64,000 nucleotides of DNA from positions 945,001 to 1,009,000 of the forward strand of contig NC_081821.1 of NCBI RefSeq assembly GCF_030704535.1, given 5' to 3'. Positions 42,100 to 55,032 of the stretch are shown here, piece by piece. The notes under the pieces were generated by a model, which saw only the letters and a program-made list of their open reading frames with translations, had not been told where the DNA came from and did not search any database. The position numbers and the translations under genes are program-made. The stretch comes from Vitis vinifera (lineage: Eukaryota; Streptophyta; Magnoliopsida; Vitales; Vitaceae). Within the stretch, counting starts at the first letter, position 1; each line of letters starts with the position of its first letter.

Positions 42100-42480
42100 C
42101 TCCCTCTCCCTCTCTCCCCCTCTCTCTCTTTGGAAACGAATTCAATATCCAAACGAGGCGGCCTAAACCCAATGGAAAAACAACAAAAAGCAAAGCAAGA
42201 GACACCTCTTTGAAGGCTTTGACTTTTCCCGCCAAGGACTCCGGAGAGTCAGTAACAACAACGTCGCTCTGCGGCAACCGCCGGCGCCCACCACCGAGCG
42301 ACGATAATTGGACCAATTGCAGACAAAAGAACTGTCTTTTCTCAGAAAAAAGCGAGTCAAATCTCGAGTATGTGTATCATTCCACTTTCTTCTGATTCCT
42401 CCCGAAAAATTCAGAGTATACAACATGGGATTCTCTTCTATTGTCTTTCCATTTTTGATTTGACTGACGTGGCGGGCCCT
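42100..42480 (-). promoter_or_regulatory. 5' untranslated and promoter region of the S-acyltransferase gene
   Basis: The start codon is preceded (minus strand) by a GA-rich run, the complement of TCTCCCTCTCCCTCTC at 42099-42130, typical of plant 5' leaders. The region to 42480 is clearly GC-richer than the intergenic DNA beyond it. No TATA box could be assigned with confidence. Confidence 0.45.
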
Positions 42481-42499
42481 CATTTGCCCTCCCAATAAC

Positions 42500-45400
42500 T
42501 GCTAACTTTTTTTTTTTTAACCATTTATTTGAAACAATTTATAAAAATTATGAATTTATTTACTAAATTGTTTTTAAATTCGATGTAATTATTACTATAA
42601 TTAAGGTTGTTTATGGTAGGTGACTACTAACAGAAATAATTAGGCAAATCTGTTTCGATTTAAACCTCCTTCAGCAACGATAGATAAACGTCACTCTATG
42701 ATACCAAAAATTATTTTTTCCAATACAACATAAAAAATAGTTTTATTTACTTGTATTTTATTTTTGATCTTATTAATATTATTATTATTAATGACTTAAA
42801 TTTCAGATTCAATGTATTATTAATTCACTATTTTAATATTTTTATATTTTATAAATATTGAATTGCAAGTGAAATTTATTTAAGAGTATGATTAAATCAT
42901 TTTTTTGTGATTTAATTAAAGGGTGTATATTTGTGACTTGATTTGTTTCGTTAATATGGATATGGTACACCGTTATCAATTATTTTTGTTTTATTTAGAT
43001 ATTATTATTTAATTATTTAATTCAAATAAAGAATGATATGTTTGAAATATTAATTTGAACTTTAGATATTAAGGATGTGTTTCATAGTAATTCTATAAAA
43101 TGTTAATAATATTTTTAATACTTTAATGATAAATTTTTTTAAGTATTATAAATATTAAACACGTTTCTTAAAATTATTATTAAACTGTCTTTAAATAAGA
43201 TTTTTTTTTAAAAAAAATATTAATAGATAATTGGCATGTGCTATAAATTTAAATGTAATTTTAAATAAATTTAAACCCGCCTTATTTCTCCCACAGTATT
43301 TCCTACTTAGAAGTTTTCAAATTGGATTTGGACAATACTTTCTAAAATGCACACCCAAGAAGACAAGGAGAAAAGTGTTAGGTGTTGACTTGGAGGGCGT
43401 AGAAGAGTTCAATCTGAACTTTGGTCAAATAAAGCCAACTACTTTGTGAACAATTGGACATTATTGTTACACCATTGGCAATATTTTATATTTAATTAGA
43501 ATAACTCAAAGACAAACCTTATCCTCCAACAAAGTCCACCAAAGTTCCTACTCTCATTAAATAAATTTGCAAAGAAAAGCTCATTATCAAGTATGATAAT
43601 ACATTATTCTTGATAATGATACTATGCACCAATATTTTTTTAAAACTAAAGGCTTGTGGTTTTGTTTTGGATTTTTTTTTTTTTTAGTTTTTACTTTTAG
43701 TTGAAGAAATAAAAATAAAAATAAAAATAATTATTTTTATTGTGTGACTATTTTTAATTTGGAAATTATACCTTAAAAATACTTTTATTAAAAATAAGGA
43801 TAATTATGATATTTTAAAATTTTATATTAATTCAATGAAATTTTCTTTCCATCTTAGGATGGATCAAAAAGAAAATTTTCCTTTAAGTTTTCAAATATAA
43901 ATAATTTTTATTATATAGTGTAAGTAGAAGTTTGAGAGTTTTATCTAATTATCTTTAAAAAGATATTTGATTTATGAAAAGTAATAAAAAAAGTTATAAA
44001 TTTTTCGTGTTTAATTTTACTATGAAAAATACAAAAGAACTTAAAATATAATTCATTTACTGTTTCTTTCATTGTATTTTTTTATTTTATTTTATTTTAT
44101 TTTTTTCTATTTTCTCTCAAAAATTTCAATAATCAAACATAACATAAAAGTTGGTTTTAACTTCCAAACACCATTTTTAGGATTTAAGAGATGTTACTTT
44201 CAAATTATACATCTTCTAATATTTTCAACTTTTAATTTTTTTAGAACTTCTTTTTATATTTTTAGGTTTGATTTAAAACGTGTTTGACAGTGATTTTCAT
44301 AATTGTTTCTAATATTTTTAATACTTGAAAAATAAAAAATTTCAACGTTAGAAATATAAAAAACACTTCCCAAAATTATTATCAAACACACTTATAAAAA
44401 TATTTCTAAGACTAATTTTTATTTTTATTTTTTAATTGTTAAGAGAGATTGTGTCACTTTGTAGTTATATACAGATGATATACTCTCTCCTCTAATTTAA
44501 TATAATAAATTATTATTGACCTTCAATTGGGCTAAGTCCATGAAATTGGACACTGGAAGGGCATACTATTTACTTTAATTTTACAAAAATTGAATTGAGA
44601 GCAATCGCACCCTTTGAGTCATACATAGATGATGTGTTCTCTGCTTCACTTGGGCCTAAGTCCATGAAATTGGATATTGGGCCTAAGTCCATGAAATTGG
44701 ACATTGGAATACTAATTAATTTTATTTTACAAGACTAACTTCATAGAGATAGGGGGAGGGAGAGAGGTGAGAGACAGCTGACAACGACAAATAATCAAGA
44801 GTGTTTCCTAATTCAAGTGAGAAAACCAGATGTTTTGATTAATTTAGCGAGGTTAAAAACTAGATATTATAATAAGTTTAAGGTTACATATTCCTGAAAA
44901 TGATTAAAAATATGATTTTTCTCATATTTGGTTTTATCATAATTTTTTTTTTAAAAATCAAATATGGTTAAAATTACTTAAAAATTTATATGTTTTTAAA
45001 TTAATTAATCTTATATAAAAAGTAAAAATAAATGAAATAAATTTAAGTAACATGTAAAATTATTTGGTATTTAATTATTTTTTTCTTTCTATTTTCTTTT
45101 TCAGGCACTTTCCCTTAAAAAAATTTTAAGGATCAAACATTAACTGAGAATTTAAATTTGTGATTAAAGTTTGAATTTACCAATTATGATTGTTGGGTAT
45201 AATCATATCATTCTTTTAAGTACTTTAATAAAATGGGTGACCATCTTAGAATACATTTGTAAGGTATGGCGTTATAAGTGATATTAGATTTGATTTATTC
45301 TTATTAAAATTAATTAATTTTAAAATAAAATTATTAAGTCTTATAAAAAAAAATTTATATTAAAGCTAAATAAGTTATAAGTTCCGATCATAAGAGAAAG

Positions 45401-46485
45401 GATCGTTGAGGTATAATAATTAAGCCCAATGGATATGTCACTTAATTGATTACTGTTAAAATAAATCCATGAACATAAAAGTTTTAATTTTCTTTTATAA
45501 GACATAATTAGTCTTATGAAATGACCAAAATTCAATCTAAAAGTAATGGTAATTAATATGATTTTACAATATATTCATCCAAAGACTTAAAAGAGAGACA
45601 ACTAAGGAATGATTTACCAAAACAAAGTTGAAGTCCATATTTGAAAAGAAAATATCATAAGACTAATTTTCATTTTTTATTTTTTATTAATTTAAAATTC
45701 ATCCATTAACTTAAAAGCAATCATCTTCAAGCAACATCTTTATTGGAAAACCTTTTTTACCGATCATAAACTCTTTTAGCAAAATGATCAAAACATGTTC
45801 TCATGTTATCGCCTACTGCTACACTTAAATAAAATCTTTTTAAATTTTCAAAAGAGAATTCAAATATGGGCTATCATGTTTTGAGTAGTATGTTAGTCTT
45901 GACGAAGTTAAAATTATTACAAGAATTATGATTTGTTATATTATAAATTTATGTCTTATTTGATTGATGAGATATAACATATAATATAATAAGATGAAGG
46001 ATTTTCTATTTTTTTTCTATGTTTGGTAATAAAATGGGATATGTTATTCCATCACATATCCTGTTGTCTTATTCTATGTTCAATCAAATACCAAATAAAA
46101 TAAGTGGTGTAATATATTATCCATTTGATTTTTATATTTAATGTATCATGACTTTATTTTTTTTCATGAATTTTTTTTAATGTTGCTTATTTTTCAAAAT
46201 AAAAAATTTTGGATTAAAAATAAATAAATGTTTAATTAAAAAATTTTAAAAAGTATTTATAATATATATCATTTTTAATATTTTAAAGATAAAAAATTTC
46301 AAGTGTTTTAAATATTATAAACGTTTTCTGAAATTTCGATCAAACGAATTCTGAATACAAATATGATATAATATATTTCATATTGTATATATCATCTTAG
46401 GATATGATGTTTATTGGATATAATATTCAATGAAAATGATATGATAAAATATACATCAAAATAACAGGATCTCACCTTCTCAAAA
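42500..46485. other. AT-rich intergenic DNA
   Basis: No supported gene. Degraded AT-rich repeats dominate. A less AT-rich island at 43260-43480 contains a 72-codon open frame without a domain. A short tandem repeat lies at 44651-44710. Confidence 0.55.
44651..44707. repeat. 27-base tandem repeat
   Basis: TGGGCCTAAGTCCATGAAAT starts at 44651 and at 44678. A third, separate relative (GGGCTAAGTCCATGAAATTG) lies at about 44528. Confidence 0.85.
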
Positions 46486-46529
46486 TCTCAGTTGAATAGG
46501 ACTAATTAATGTATGCGTGAATCCAAACA

Positions 46530-46880
46530 AGATCAATTAACATGTGAGTTTAAATAAACATGTGAGTGGATGTACAAAAGAAGAATCAACACATGGGCTT
46601 CTCAAAAGCCAAGTTGATTAACATATGAATGAATATAAATAAGAGAGCATCTCAAAAGCTAAGTTAAATAAAACCGATTAACACATGAATGAATATGAAT
46701 AAGACCGATTAACACATGAACTAAGTCTGAATAGGACCAGTAACTTATGAGCTTTCTAGAAGTTAAGTCTTGTCAAATAAGGCCATTTAACATGTGAGCC
46801 AATTTAAACAAAATCCATAAACATGTGAGTGAATCCAAACAAGGCCCATTACTATATGAGCTTTGATAAAGCTAAAATTA
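46530..46880. repeat. Cluster of diverged short direct repeats beside the tRNA gene
   Basis: The core ATTAACACATGAATGAATAT and variants such as TAACATGTGAGTGAAT recur at about 46537, 46618, 46676, 46705, 46786 and 46813. They are interleaved with CTTCTCAAAAGCCAAGTT-like words. It looks like an old, irregular minisatellite. Confidence 0.65.
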
Positions 46881-46921
46881 TTACATACAAGGGTTTTAAG
46901 GATCAGAAATTAATCAAAAAA

Positions 46922-46993
46922 AGGTCCTACCGGGAGTCGAACCCAGGTCGCTGGATTCAAAGTCCAGAGTGCTAACCACTACACCATAGAACC
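46922..46993 (-). tRNA. tRNA-Gln (anticodon UUG)
   Basis: On the minus strand 72 bases fold into a standard cloverleaf. The acceptor arm is GGTTCTA with TAGGACC (one T-G pair) and the discriminator is T. The D arm holds GGTGTAGTGGTTAGC. The anticodon stem CTGGA/TCCAG closes the loop CTTTGAA with anticodon TTG at 46960-46958. The T arm is CTGGG/CCCGG (one T-G pair) around TTCGACT. A and B boxes of the internal pol III promoter are intact. Seven T residues follow the 3' end directly, a good pol III terminator. There is no intron and no encoded CCA. It should decode CAA in the cytosol. Confidence 0.95.
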
Positions 46994-47832
46994 GTGACGG
47001 CACATCATGGGCAAATAAAATATATTTATACTGTATTTTATTTCTAAGTAAAATACATAGGGATTGATAAACTAAGATGATGAGCATAGACAGAGGCTAA
47101 ATGCAACTGGGTACGTACGTGCCATAAAATGAATTAATTGAGCCAAAGATGATAGTATGCTTCCTAATATATTCTACAGTAGCTTAGCAAATGGGCCATG
47201 TATGCACCTTAATTTGTGGCACTCTATGGATAGACTTCTACTTTCACTATTTTAAAACTAATAAATATAAATTAATTTTCGATTATATTTTTAATTTTTA
47301 TAAATATTAAATGTTTGGCAATTCTAATTAATGTTGTTAATTTCATTTATAAAAAAAAAGGTATAGGTGAATGTGAGTGTTAATTTCTCATTTTAAGATT
47401 GTCTTATAATATTTTGGAAAATGAAAAAAAATAACTTTATTTTATTTTATGTAATTTTCAAATTTTTAGTTGTTAAAACATAAATTGAATAACAAAAATG
47501 CCACCAAACGCAACCTAATTAGAGATTAATTATGAGGCATTTTTCTTATGAAGCCATGGCATTTGAAAAGGGAAAAGTCATGAAATTTCAGTTCTATAGG
47601 CTTTGAGAACAAGAAAGAGAATTATTCATGAGGAAATGGTTGTTCATTGTAAGAAAAACAAGGAAATTAGACTGAAAATATTAAGAGAAACTAATATTGC
47701 TGCGGTCTATAAAGTGGAATTCATGCATTCAGTAATGATTAATTACCCCGATAGCGTGAGGTAGAATTTCAAACCCTAGCTAGATTAACACCTAAGAAAA
47801 CTTTTAGCTATAAACCCCGATATAAACCCTAT

Positions 47833-48117
47833 GGCTATGTTTGGTTCTTATAAAATTTGAGGAAAAATGTGAGAAAAAGAAACTAGAGAAAAAAAAGTTT
47901 AAATTTAATAAATTATTTATATATTTTTTAAAATTCATTTTATTTATCTTTCTATTATATAAATATTAAATAATTTAAATATATAATTTATTTTGACAAA
48001 TTTTAATTATATTTGATTTTTTTTGTATTTTTTATAATGAAACTAAATATAAAAAAATAATTTTCCTTTATATATATTTTTTCATTTTTTAATAATTTCC
48101 AAAAACCAAATATAGCC
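47833..48117. mobile_element. ~285-base AT-rich MITE
   Basis: The ends GGCTATGTTTGGTT and (reversed) GGCTATATTTGGTT form an inverted repeat with one mismatch. The interior resembles 12463-12760 and 32231-32530 (a GAGGAAAAATGTGAG-like start and a TAATTATATTTGATTTTC-like middle). No target duplication is obvious, so the superfamily is open. Confidence 0.6.
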
Positions 48118-50167
48118 CAAGCGAATATGGTATTGGTGGGTAACACATCATAAAGAAGAGAATGAACTAAACTAGTAATTAGCTAGTAAAGAGAACTCCT
48201 ACTTCCATTTTCTCGGAGAAAAATGAAAATTCTTATATTTTTTTGCATTTTGGTATTAATGGAGGGACTATATTAATCATGATTATTAGTATGCAAATTA
48301 ATGTGCTAAAAAGAACTGAGATGGTCGTATATAACAACTTAATTATTTTCTTTGTCTTGGTTTCATCTTTACTTTAAGTGTATATACTTTCAATGTATAT
48401 TTCATTCTCTATAGCTCATCCTTCAATAGTTGTATGTGAACAAAATTCTTCCAAAGGAGGAAAGTATTGGCTCGATTTGGTAATCTTCTTAGGTAGTGTT
48501 TATTTTTTTAACTTAATAATGAATGCAATTTGCTTTTAAACTTTAAATTATTTATTTTTTAATTTTTTTTCTACTTATTACTTATTTTTAAAGTTTTTTT
48601 TATTAAATGATAAAAATTAAAATATTTGACTTTTTCTTGAATATTAAAAATAATTTTTTGAAACAACCAAAATACAATCTTAACACAACCCTCATCCTAT
48701 TAATATTTAATATTTAACAATAATAGAATAATAAAAAAATAAACAATATAATACTTAATTCTATTAAGTTGCACTTAAAGTTAAATTAATTCTATTTAGA
48801 TTTAAATAATAATAATAAATAAAAAAACAAACATTACCTTAGTTTCCTGGATGTAGTTTATGTTTCATTCTTTGAGAATTTGAGAAAAAAATACAAGAGA
48901 AGGAAAATAGGGAAAAAATTAAAAAAAAAATAGAAAAAGGAAAAAGCGAAAAAGAAAAAAAAATTTAAGTTCAATAAATCATTTTTATATACTATTTCAA
49001 CCTCATTTCACTTATATTAATTATTATATATATAAAATTAAATAATTTAAAAATATATAAATTCTCAATTACAAAATACATCTTCTATATGGCTAGCTAA
49101 GTGAATGATTAATTTGCATGACTTAAAAGAGTACATAGAGGGAGCCATGGTTTATAGCTAGCTAAAGAGAAGTGTTCACATGAGAGATGCCCAAGGGCTA
49201 GCTAGTTGCTCAACACTCTTTCACATTGGAATCAGGAGTCCCTGTGAACGAGCCTAGAAGTTGGATGGAAGTTTAGCGTGATCAAATGTGCCAAATTTGA
49301 TCTCAATTAGGCCAACGTTTCAGAAAATTTATCCCACTAAATCATATGCAGTATTACAGTGAATCATGTTCTTCAAAATGATGGAATGCTTACAGATATT
49401 AGCAAGTCTATATATTAATTAACATGCATATTCTTACAGTTAGGTGATAAGAGTTTTTTCGTATTCTCATGACTAATTCTCTTGTCCTTCTGTCTTCTTG
49501 CAGCTTCAAAATGTTCAATGCCTACGTACCATTCTTCCCTTATACTATTTATATGCCATACATCGACATCGAAAATGCCTGGCTTTGTGACCCTTGTTTG
49601 AATGAGAAAGATTGATCTTAGCAAAAGAGATAGTCATGTTCTCGACTCACTGTCCATGGATTTTTGCCTATTTTTGGCTTTCTATGTAAAAATATAAGTT
49701 ATGTTTGATAATTGTTTTTGAAGACTTTTTATGATATTTTATAAAACAAATGTATGTTTGGAAAAATATTTTAAACTCGTTTTCTTTATTTTTCAAAAAC
49801 ATTTTAAAAATAACTTTTACATCTAATATTTTATTTTTAATCATTTTTCATATTTATATAATTATTTTTTAAAATAACCTTTAAAAAAAATAAGAAAAAA
49901 CAACTAAAAATAATTACAAGATGTTTTTTAAAAGCATCATATTTTTTAATTTTCTGATATCAAATATTTTTTTCAAAATAGATAATCGTTTTTGTTTATT
50001 AAACAAGCTCTCCCGGATTCATCACAAACACTCAAATTGTTTTAAAAGCTCATATGTTGGCAAAACATTTTCTTTAAAATGTGTATTATATTTTCTTTTA
50101 TGTGAGGAAAATTGTTTCAGAAATTTAACCTTAATTTTTATTTAGCCAAAAAATAAACACCACCAAA

Positions 50168-50312
50168 GTATTTGACTCTTCTATTTAGCTAAAAGTAATT
50201 TGTTGATATTAATCAATATAATTAAAGTGAACTTATTTTCAATAAGTTTAATTTAATTATATTGGTTGACATCAATGAATTACTTTTAGCTGGATAAAAA
50301 AAGTCAAATATT
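50168..50312. repeat. Imperfect inverted repeat (hairpin)
   Basis: GTATTTGACTC and TTTAGCTAAAAGTAATT on the left are mirrored by AATTACTTTTAGCTGG and AAGTCAAATA on the right. ATTAATCAATATAATTAAA and its near complement face each other inside. The arms are about 65-70 bases with a very short loop. It could be a small foldback MITE. Confidence 0.7.
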
Positions 50313-50863
50313 TTGGGTTTTTCTATTTAGTAAAAAAAAAACAAACTAAGATTATCTTTAATTGCTTTATTCTCTTTGTGACCTTTGTATTCTAGAAACA
50401 TCCATCACCTGCTAAGGTCAATGAAAGATTGAGATCATTGTAGGTGACCTTCAAAATCTTTGATAGAGGGTACGATCTACATTGTCGTGTACATTGTTCA
50501 TGCACCAAACAAATCTATGGCACCACTTAAAAAAACCTTGCCCTTGAACCTATGCTTTGTCATTCTCATAAAATTAATCTTTGTTTAATGAAGTTTTGTC
50601 TGGAACTCAACTCACAGATACCGAATTTGAAGGTACTACTTTTTGTAGAATATTGGGGTGTTTTATGCTCAATTCTTCTTTTGACCTACTTTTTTTTGCA
50701 AAAGGATTACACTGGGTCAAATTGTTTGGATGGGTTTGTGTTCTTCTACCTATGAGTGTATTTACAGCAACTTAATTAACTAAGTATAACTATGGTGAGC
50801 TTGCCATATATTTGTCTTACCCTTTTCATTTATGCCATAAAATGTTAAGAAAACACGTTTCAA

Positions 50864-51090
50864 CACTATTACAAAAACTTAAAATCATGACGTTTTATTC
50901 CATGTCGCTTTTATAAAGCGTCATTACTTAGCCTACAATGGTGTATACCATGGCATTTATTAGAAACGTCCTTATTTAGTATAATTTTTTTAATTCTATG
51001 GCGCGTATGAGTAATACTAGTAGACAATGGCGCTTATTGAGAGCGTCCTAATTTTATTATTCAATTTTGGTGCTTTACTGGAGTGTCATT
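50864..51090 (+). repeat. Left terminus and subterminal repeats of the CACTA element
   Basis: After the terminal CACTATTACAAAAA come GACGTTTTATTCCATGTCGC, GCTTTTATAAAGCGTC, GCATTTATTAGAAACGTC, GCGCTTATTGAGAGCGTC and GTGCTTTACTGGAGTGTC. These are diverged copies of one palindromic unit of about 20 bases, spaced 50-70 bases apart. Such arrays bind the element's own transposition protein in En/Spm. Confidence 0.75.
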
Positions 51091-53160
51091 GATTTATGGT
51101 TATATATATATTCTCTTAAAAATATTTGCCCCTTCCACGATACCCATATAACATTCTCTCCACCATTTGTTGCGAACCCTAACAAGTGTGGAGCATCTGA
51201 AACCTTAAGCCTCAAATCCTTCTTTGTTGAAAATTCTAACCTTTACTCTATTTTGAAAACCCTAAGCCTTTGTTTTCCGTCAAAAACCTTAAGCCTTCAC
51301 TCTCCATGAAAAACCCTTGGAAGATTACCATATACCCGCCTTGACCCACAATTTTTCTTCACTTGCTGGCAATAGAATCTCATAGATTTGAACAATAACG
51401 AAATCAGTAGTATAATGAGAGGCAATTGCAGAGGGATACATCGCATCATAAAAAAACGAGGTGTGCTTTGTTAGAAAACAGAGCAATTTGGCCTTATCAT
51501 CTATGAAGCAACCAAGAGTGGATTGAGGTATGGAGGGTTTTGTTTTATGATCAAAGTTAGATTTTTTTTTTTTATATGTTATCAAGATATTCAATGTGGT
51601 GTTTTTGGTTTGGAGGTTCATATAGTCGGGATTAGAGGATTGGATACTCAATGTTTGTTTCATGGGAAAGAAAAATCTGCTTGTTTCTTGGGAATAAAAG
51701 TGTAGGGCACCAAAAAGATAAAAAAAAAAAAAAAAGTTCTAGGGGATTTAAAAAACCAATAAAAATATGCTAAAAATTCAAATAGTCGATTTTCTAGGGC
51801 ACCAAACAACTCGTAGTCGAAACCGTAACCTACCATCATATCACTTGGTTTGTTCAACGAGCTTGGAAGCGAAGAGGAGGTCGTGTTGTTCTGCGGAAGA
51901 AGCCATGGGGAAGATTTGGAATTCAAAGATGAGGGTTTGTAGAGAATGGGGGGTTTAATTGGACTTATTTATAGATTTAGTTATCAGATTGTTCGATGGA
52001 GATCCACATTGATAGTGGCACAGAATCTTCGGAATAAGATATGAGAATGGATTGATTGGATCCAATTAGAAAACAGACGTTACCCTTTACAAATTCAATT
52101 TCGTATTTAATTCAAATTTGGAGCCTGTTGAAATAATGTTTTAAAATAATAAAAAATAACGTTTTAAAAAAGGAATTTTAATTAAATCTATAACTTTTTA
52201 AGGAAATTATTTTAATTAAGAAACATAAAATATTTTCATAAATTTCAAATAAAGTTAGAGGTATGTTGCCAAATACATCAGTCCCAATATTCAATTACAT
52301 TGTTTGAGATGTTCTGTAACTCACATGATTGGTTCATTGAGGAAAATCCAACCCACAAGCATAATCAAAGCCAAATATAGGAATCCGAATACAACTAGAA
52401 ATTTTTTCAAAAGTTTGATGAATTTTCATGGCAACCAAACAAGGCACAAAAGTATCTCAACCTGCATTAGAATTTTTTTGCAGTAAGGAGACTATTGTTC
52501 CTCTCTAACTTCTTCCAACACTGATGTTTCCTACACTGGCACTATCTCTTCTTTTTCCAACCCACCATCCCTTCTTCTCCTTCTTCTTCATTCTTCCCAA
52601 CATCATGTAGAAATGGGAAGTCACTTGCGAAATTCAATAAGTGGACCAATCAATAATGATCTTCTTTTTGTTTTTGGTGATGATAAGAGTGTGTATCTTG
52701 TAATTCTTGTTCCTTAAGTTTAGTATAAGAAGATTGCCATGTGTATGCATGTTTTACTGTCATGGAGGTTTATTATTAAATGATACTCATGGTTTGATCC
52801 TTTTCTTCCTAGGTTTCTTATCCATGATCCAGATCTGCAGTATTAAAGCACTAAATAGCTAGAGGTTTGCAGTATTAAACCTCATAGATCGTCATAGGTT
52901 TGTAGTATTAAAGCACTAGATAGCCAATGTTAAGGTATTATAGATTGGTTTTTCTAACTGTCTTGGTCATTCTTATAGGTGAAAACACATCCTTTTTTCA
53001 AGGGAGTTAACTGGGACACCCTTGCATTACAAAAGGTAGGAACATGCTCTTCTTCTTGATCTTTATGAAGAACACAATTCTTATGCTTGCAATTATGGTG
53101 TACACGAATCACATGCCCTGCCTTCATGCCACTTGTTCGTTGTTTCATTCATTGTTGCAC
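51091..53160. other. 5' interior of the CACTA element
   Basis: Several short open frames (51067-51309, 51325-51663, 51660-51926) have no recognisable domain. The repeated AAACCCTAAGCCTT words near 51180-51310 resemble a plant 5' leader. I cannot identify a tnp2-type transposase in this stretch. At 52825-52930 the word GCAGTATTAAAGCACTA and variants occur three times. Confidence 0.5.
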
Positions 53161-53248
53161 CATGAGATTTTATTTCATAGATGAATAGCACTTGGAAGAG
53201 CAATCATGAGATTTTATTTCATAGATGAATAACGCTTGGAAGAAGCAA
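53161..53248. repeat. 44-base tandem duplication
   Basis: CATGAGATTTTATTTCATAG starts at 53161 and again at 53205. Both are followed by ATGAATA and CTTGGAAGA. Confidence 0.85.
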
Positions 53249-53254
53249 TTTTGT

Positions 53255-53423
53255 GTTTTGCATTCTTTATTTATTATTCAGAATGGGGCTTATGCTTTGA
53301 GGTTGGGACAAAAATCTTATGACTGTAAAGTATTATTTCTTTTAGTAAAACTTATGCTGACATGATTCGTAAACAACTGATACCATTAATAGGAGCAACT
53401 TATGTAATGGATTTCTTTTTAAT
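53255..53423. repeat. 169-base direct repeat, left copy
   Basis: This segment recurs at 56042-56210 with only about three differences (for example GATTCGTAAAC against GATTCATAAAC). The copies flank 2.6 kb of DNA that includes the Mutator-like foldback element. Confidence 0.9.
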
Positions 53424-53792
53424 TGTGAAGAATGAGTAGTGAGGCAAGAGATAGAAGCTATTTGGAACCTGAGGCTAGGGGTGATGGGATTTGTATGAGA
53501 TTTAGAAGAATCATATTGAAAAAAGAGAGTAAGGTGGCGTTGGGAAAGTGACTGAGGAGGCAGTTGAACAGGAATGCCAAACAGGGAAAAAACATTGACT
53601 ACTAAGGAACTAAGGTCTAAAATACTGTTTGAGAGGCTCACGTGGAGAAGGAGCTCTTGTTTCAAAACAACACTACAGTCACGTAGTCCAATTCTCACAG
53701 AAACAAGACAAAATAGTACTTCATCAAAAGAATAGTGTGAAGGCCTTGGGAGGTGGAAAGAAAAAGCACTCATCATCACTCCTCACTCTCTC

Positions 53793-55023
53793 GAATTTGG
53801 GGTCAAAATGGCCATTTTATTACAAAAATTATCACTTCTAGGCACTTGTTGAAACTTATGTTCAAAATGGCCTCTTTAATGTCATGTCATTAAAAAATAT
53901 TTTTTTTCATTATTTTAATTGAAGTCGCAGTTGGCAAATGTGGCTTCATTTTTTAACTGAAGCCGCAGTTGGCAAATGCAGCTTCATTTTTGAATTAAAG
54001 CCGCAGTTGGCAAATGCGGCTTCATTTTTTAACTAAAGCCGCATTTGCCAACTGCGGCTTCATTTTTTAACTGAAGCCGCATTTGCCAACTGCGGCTTCA
54101 GTTATTTTTTTTTTAAATTAAAATTTTAATTAAAAATTATTAAATTATAAATTGAAATTTAAAAAATATACTTAAACAATAAATTATTTATATTTAAACT
54201 TAAAAATCTATTATTACTTTCAACAAACATAAATTGATAAATAGAAGATATTATAAATAAATATTTTTATTTATTAATAAATTAATAAATTAAAAAAAAT
54301 AATGAAGTGCTAATATTTATAACTTAAAATTAATTTGATTAGATAAATTGTTAATAATTTTAATTGTGGCTCAACTCCAATCAGTTTGTTACGGGTTTCT
54401 AAGTTTTTAAATGAAATTGTGGCTCATCTATATTCACAATTTCTTTAAATAATTAAAATTATTAACAATTTATCTAATCAAATTAATTTTAAGTTATAAA
54501 ATATTAGTACTTCATTATTTTTTTTAATTTGTTAATTTATTAATAAATAAAAATATTTATTTATAATATCTTTTATTTATCAATTTATGTTTGTTGAAAG
54601 TAATAATAGATTTTTAAGTTTAAATATAAATAATTTATTATTTAAGTATATTTTTTAAATTTCAATTTATAATTTAATAATTTTTAATTAAATTTTAAAT
54701 TAAAAAAAAAATTAACTGAAGCGCAGTTGGCAAATGCGGCTTCAGTTCAAAAATGAAGCCGCAGTTGACAAATGTGGCTTTAGTTAAAAAATGAAGCCGC
54801 ATTTGCCAACTGCAGCTTCAGTTCAAAAATGAAGCCGCATTTGCCAACTGCGGTTTCAGTTAAAAAATGAAGTCGCATTTGCCAACTGCGACTTCAATTA
54901 AAATAATGAAAAAAAATATTTTTTAATGACATGGCACTAAAGAGGTCATTTTGAACATAAGTTTCAACAAGTGCCTAGAAGTGATAATTTTTGTAATAAA
55001 AGGGTCATTTTGACCCCAAAGTC
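53793..55023. mobile_element. Mutator-like foldback element with palindromic GAAGCCGC repeats
   Basis: The 1231-base element consists of two long inverted arms (53793-54366 and 54451-55023) around a loop of about 85 bases. The ends read GAATTTGGGGTCAAAATGGC and, reversed, GACTTTGGGGTCAAAATGAC. The 9-mer CACTCTCTC flanks it exactly on both sides (53784-53792 and 55024-55032), the target size of Mutator-like elements. Each arm holds five copies of a unit of about 37 bases whose core, for example CCGCAGTTGGCAAATGCGG, is itself a near-palindrome. No protein is encoded. A transcript would fold into a very long hairpin. Confidence 0.85.
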
Positions 55024-55032
55024 CACTCTCTC

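Larger units (their letters stand above)
46994..50863. other. AT-rich intergenic DNA with MITE-like elements
   Basis: I see no gene. Contents include a MITE-like unit at 47833-48117, a related fragment near 48850-49075, an unassigned less AT-rich stretch at 49080-49660, AAAACAATTT-type repeats at 49700-50130, and a hairpin at 50168-50312. Confidence 0.55.

Noticed and set aside
42015-42495. Open frames of 110-126 codons on both strands around the palmitoyltransferase start
   Set aside because: They are out of frame with the true first exon (42099-42001, MYVVPPP). The length is due to the GC-rich leader.
53342-53779. Minus-strand open frame of 145 codons beside the foldback element
   Set aside because: It overlaps the 169-base repeat, has no domain, and its right copy at 56042 does not keep the frame.
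53930-54110. Regularly spaced palindromic repeats that could suggest a CRISPR array
   Set aside because: The spacers are short, T-rich and not unique. The repeats belong to the arms of a Mutator-like foldback element in a plant genome.
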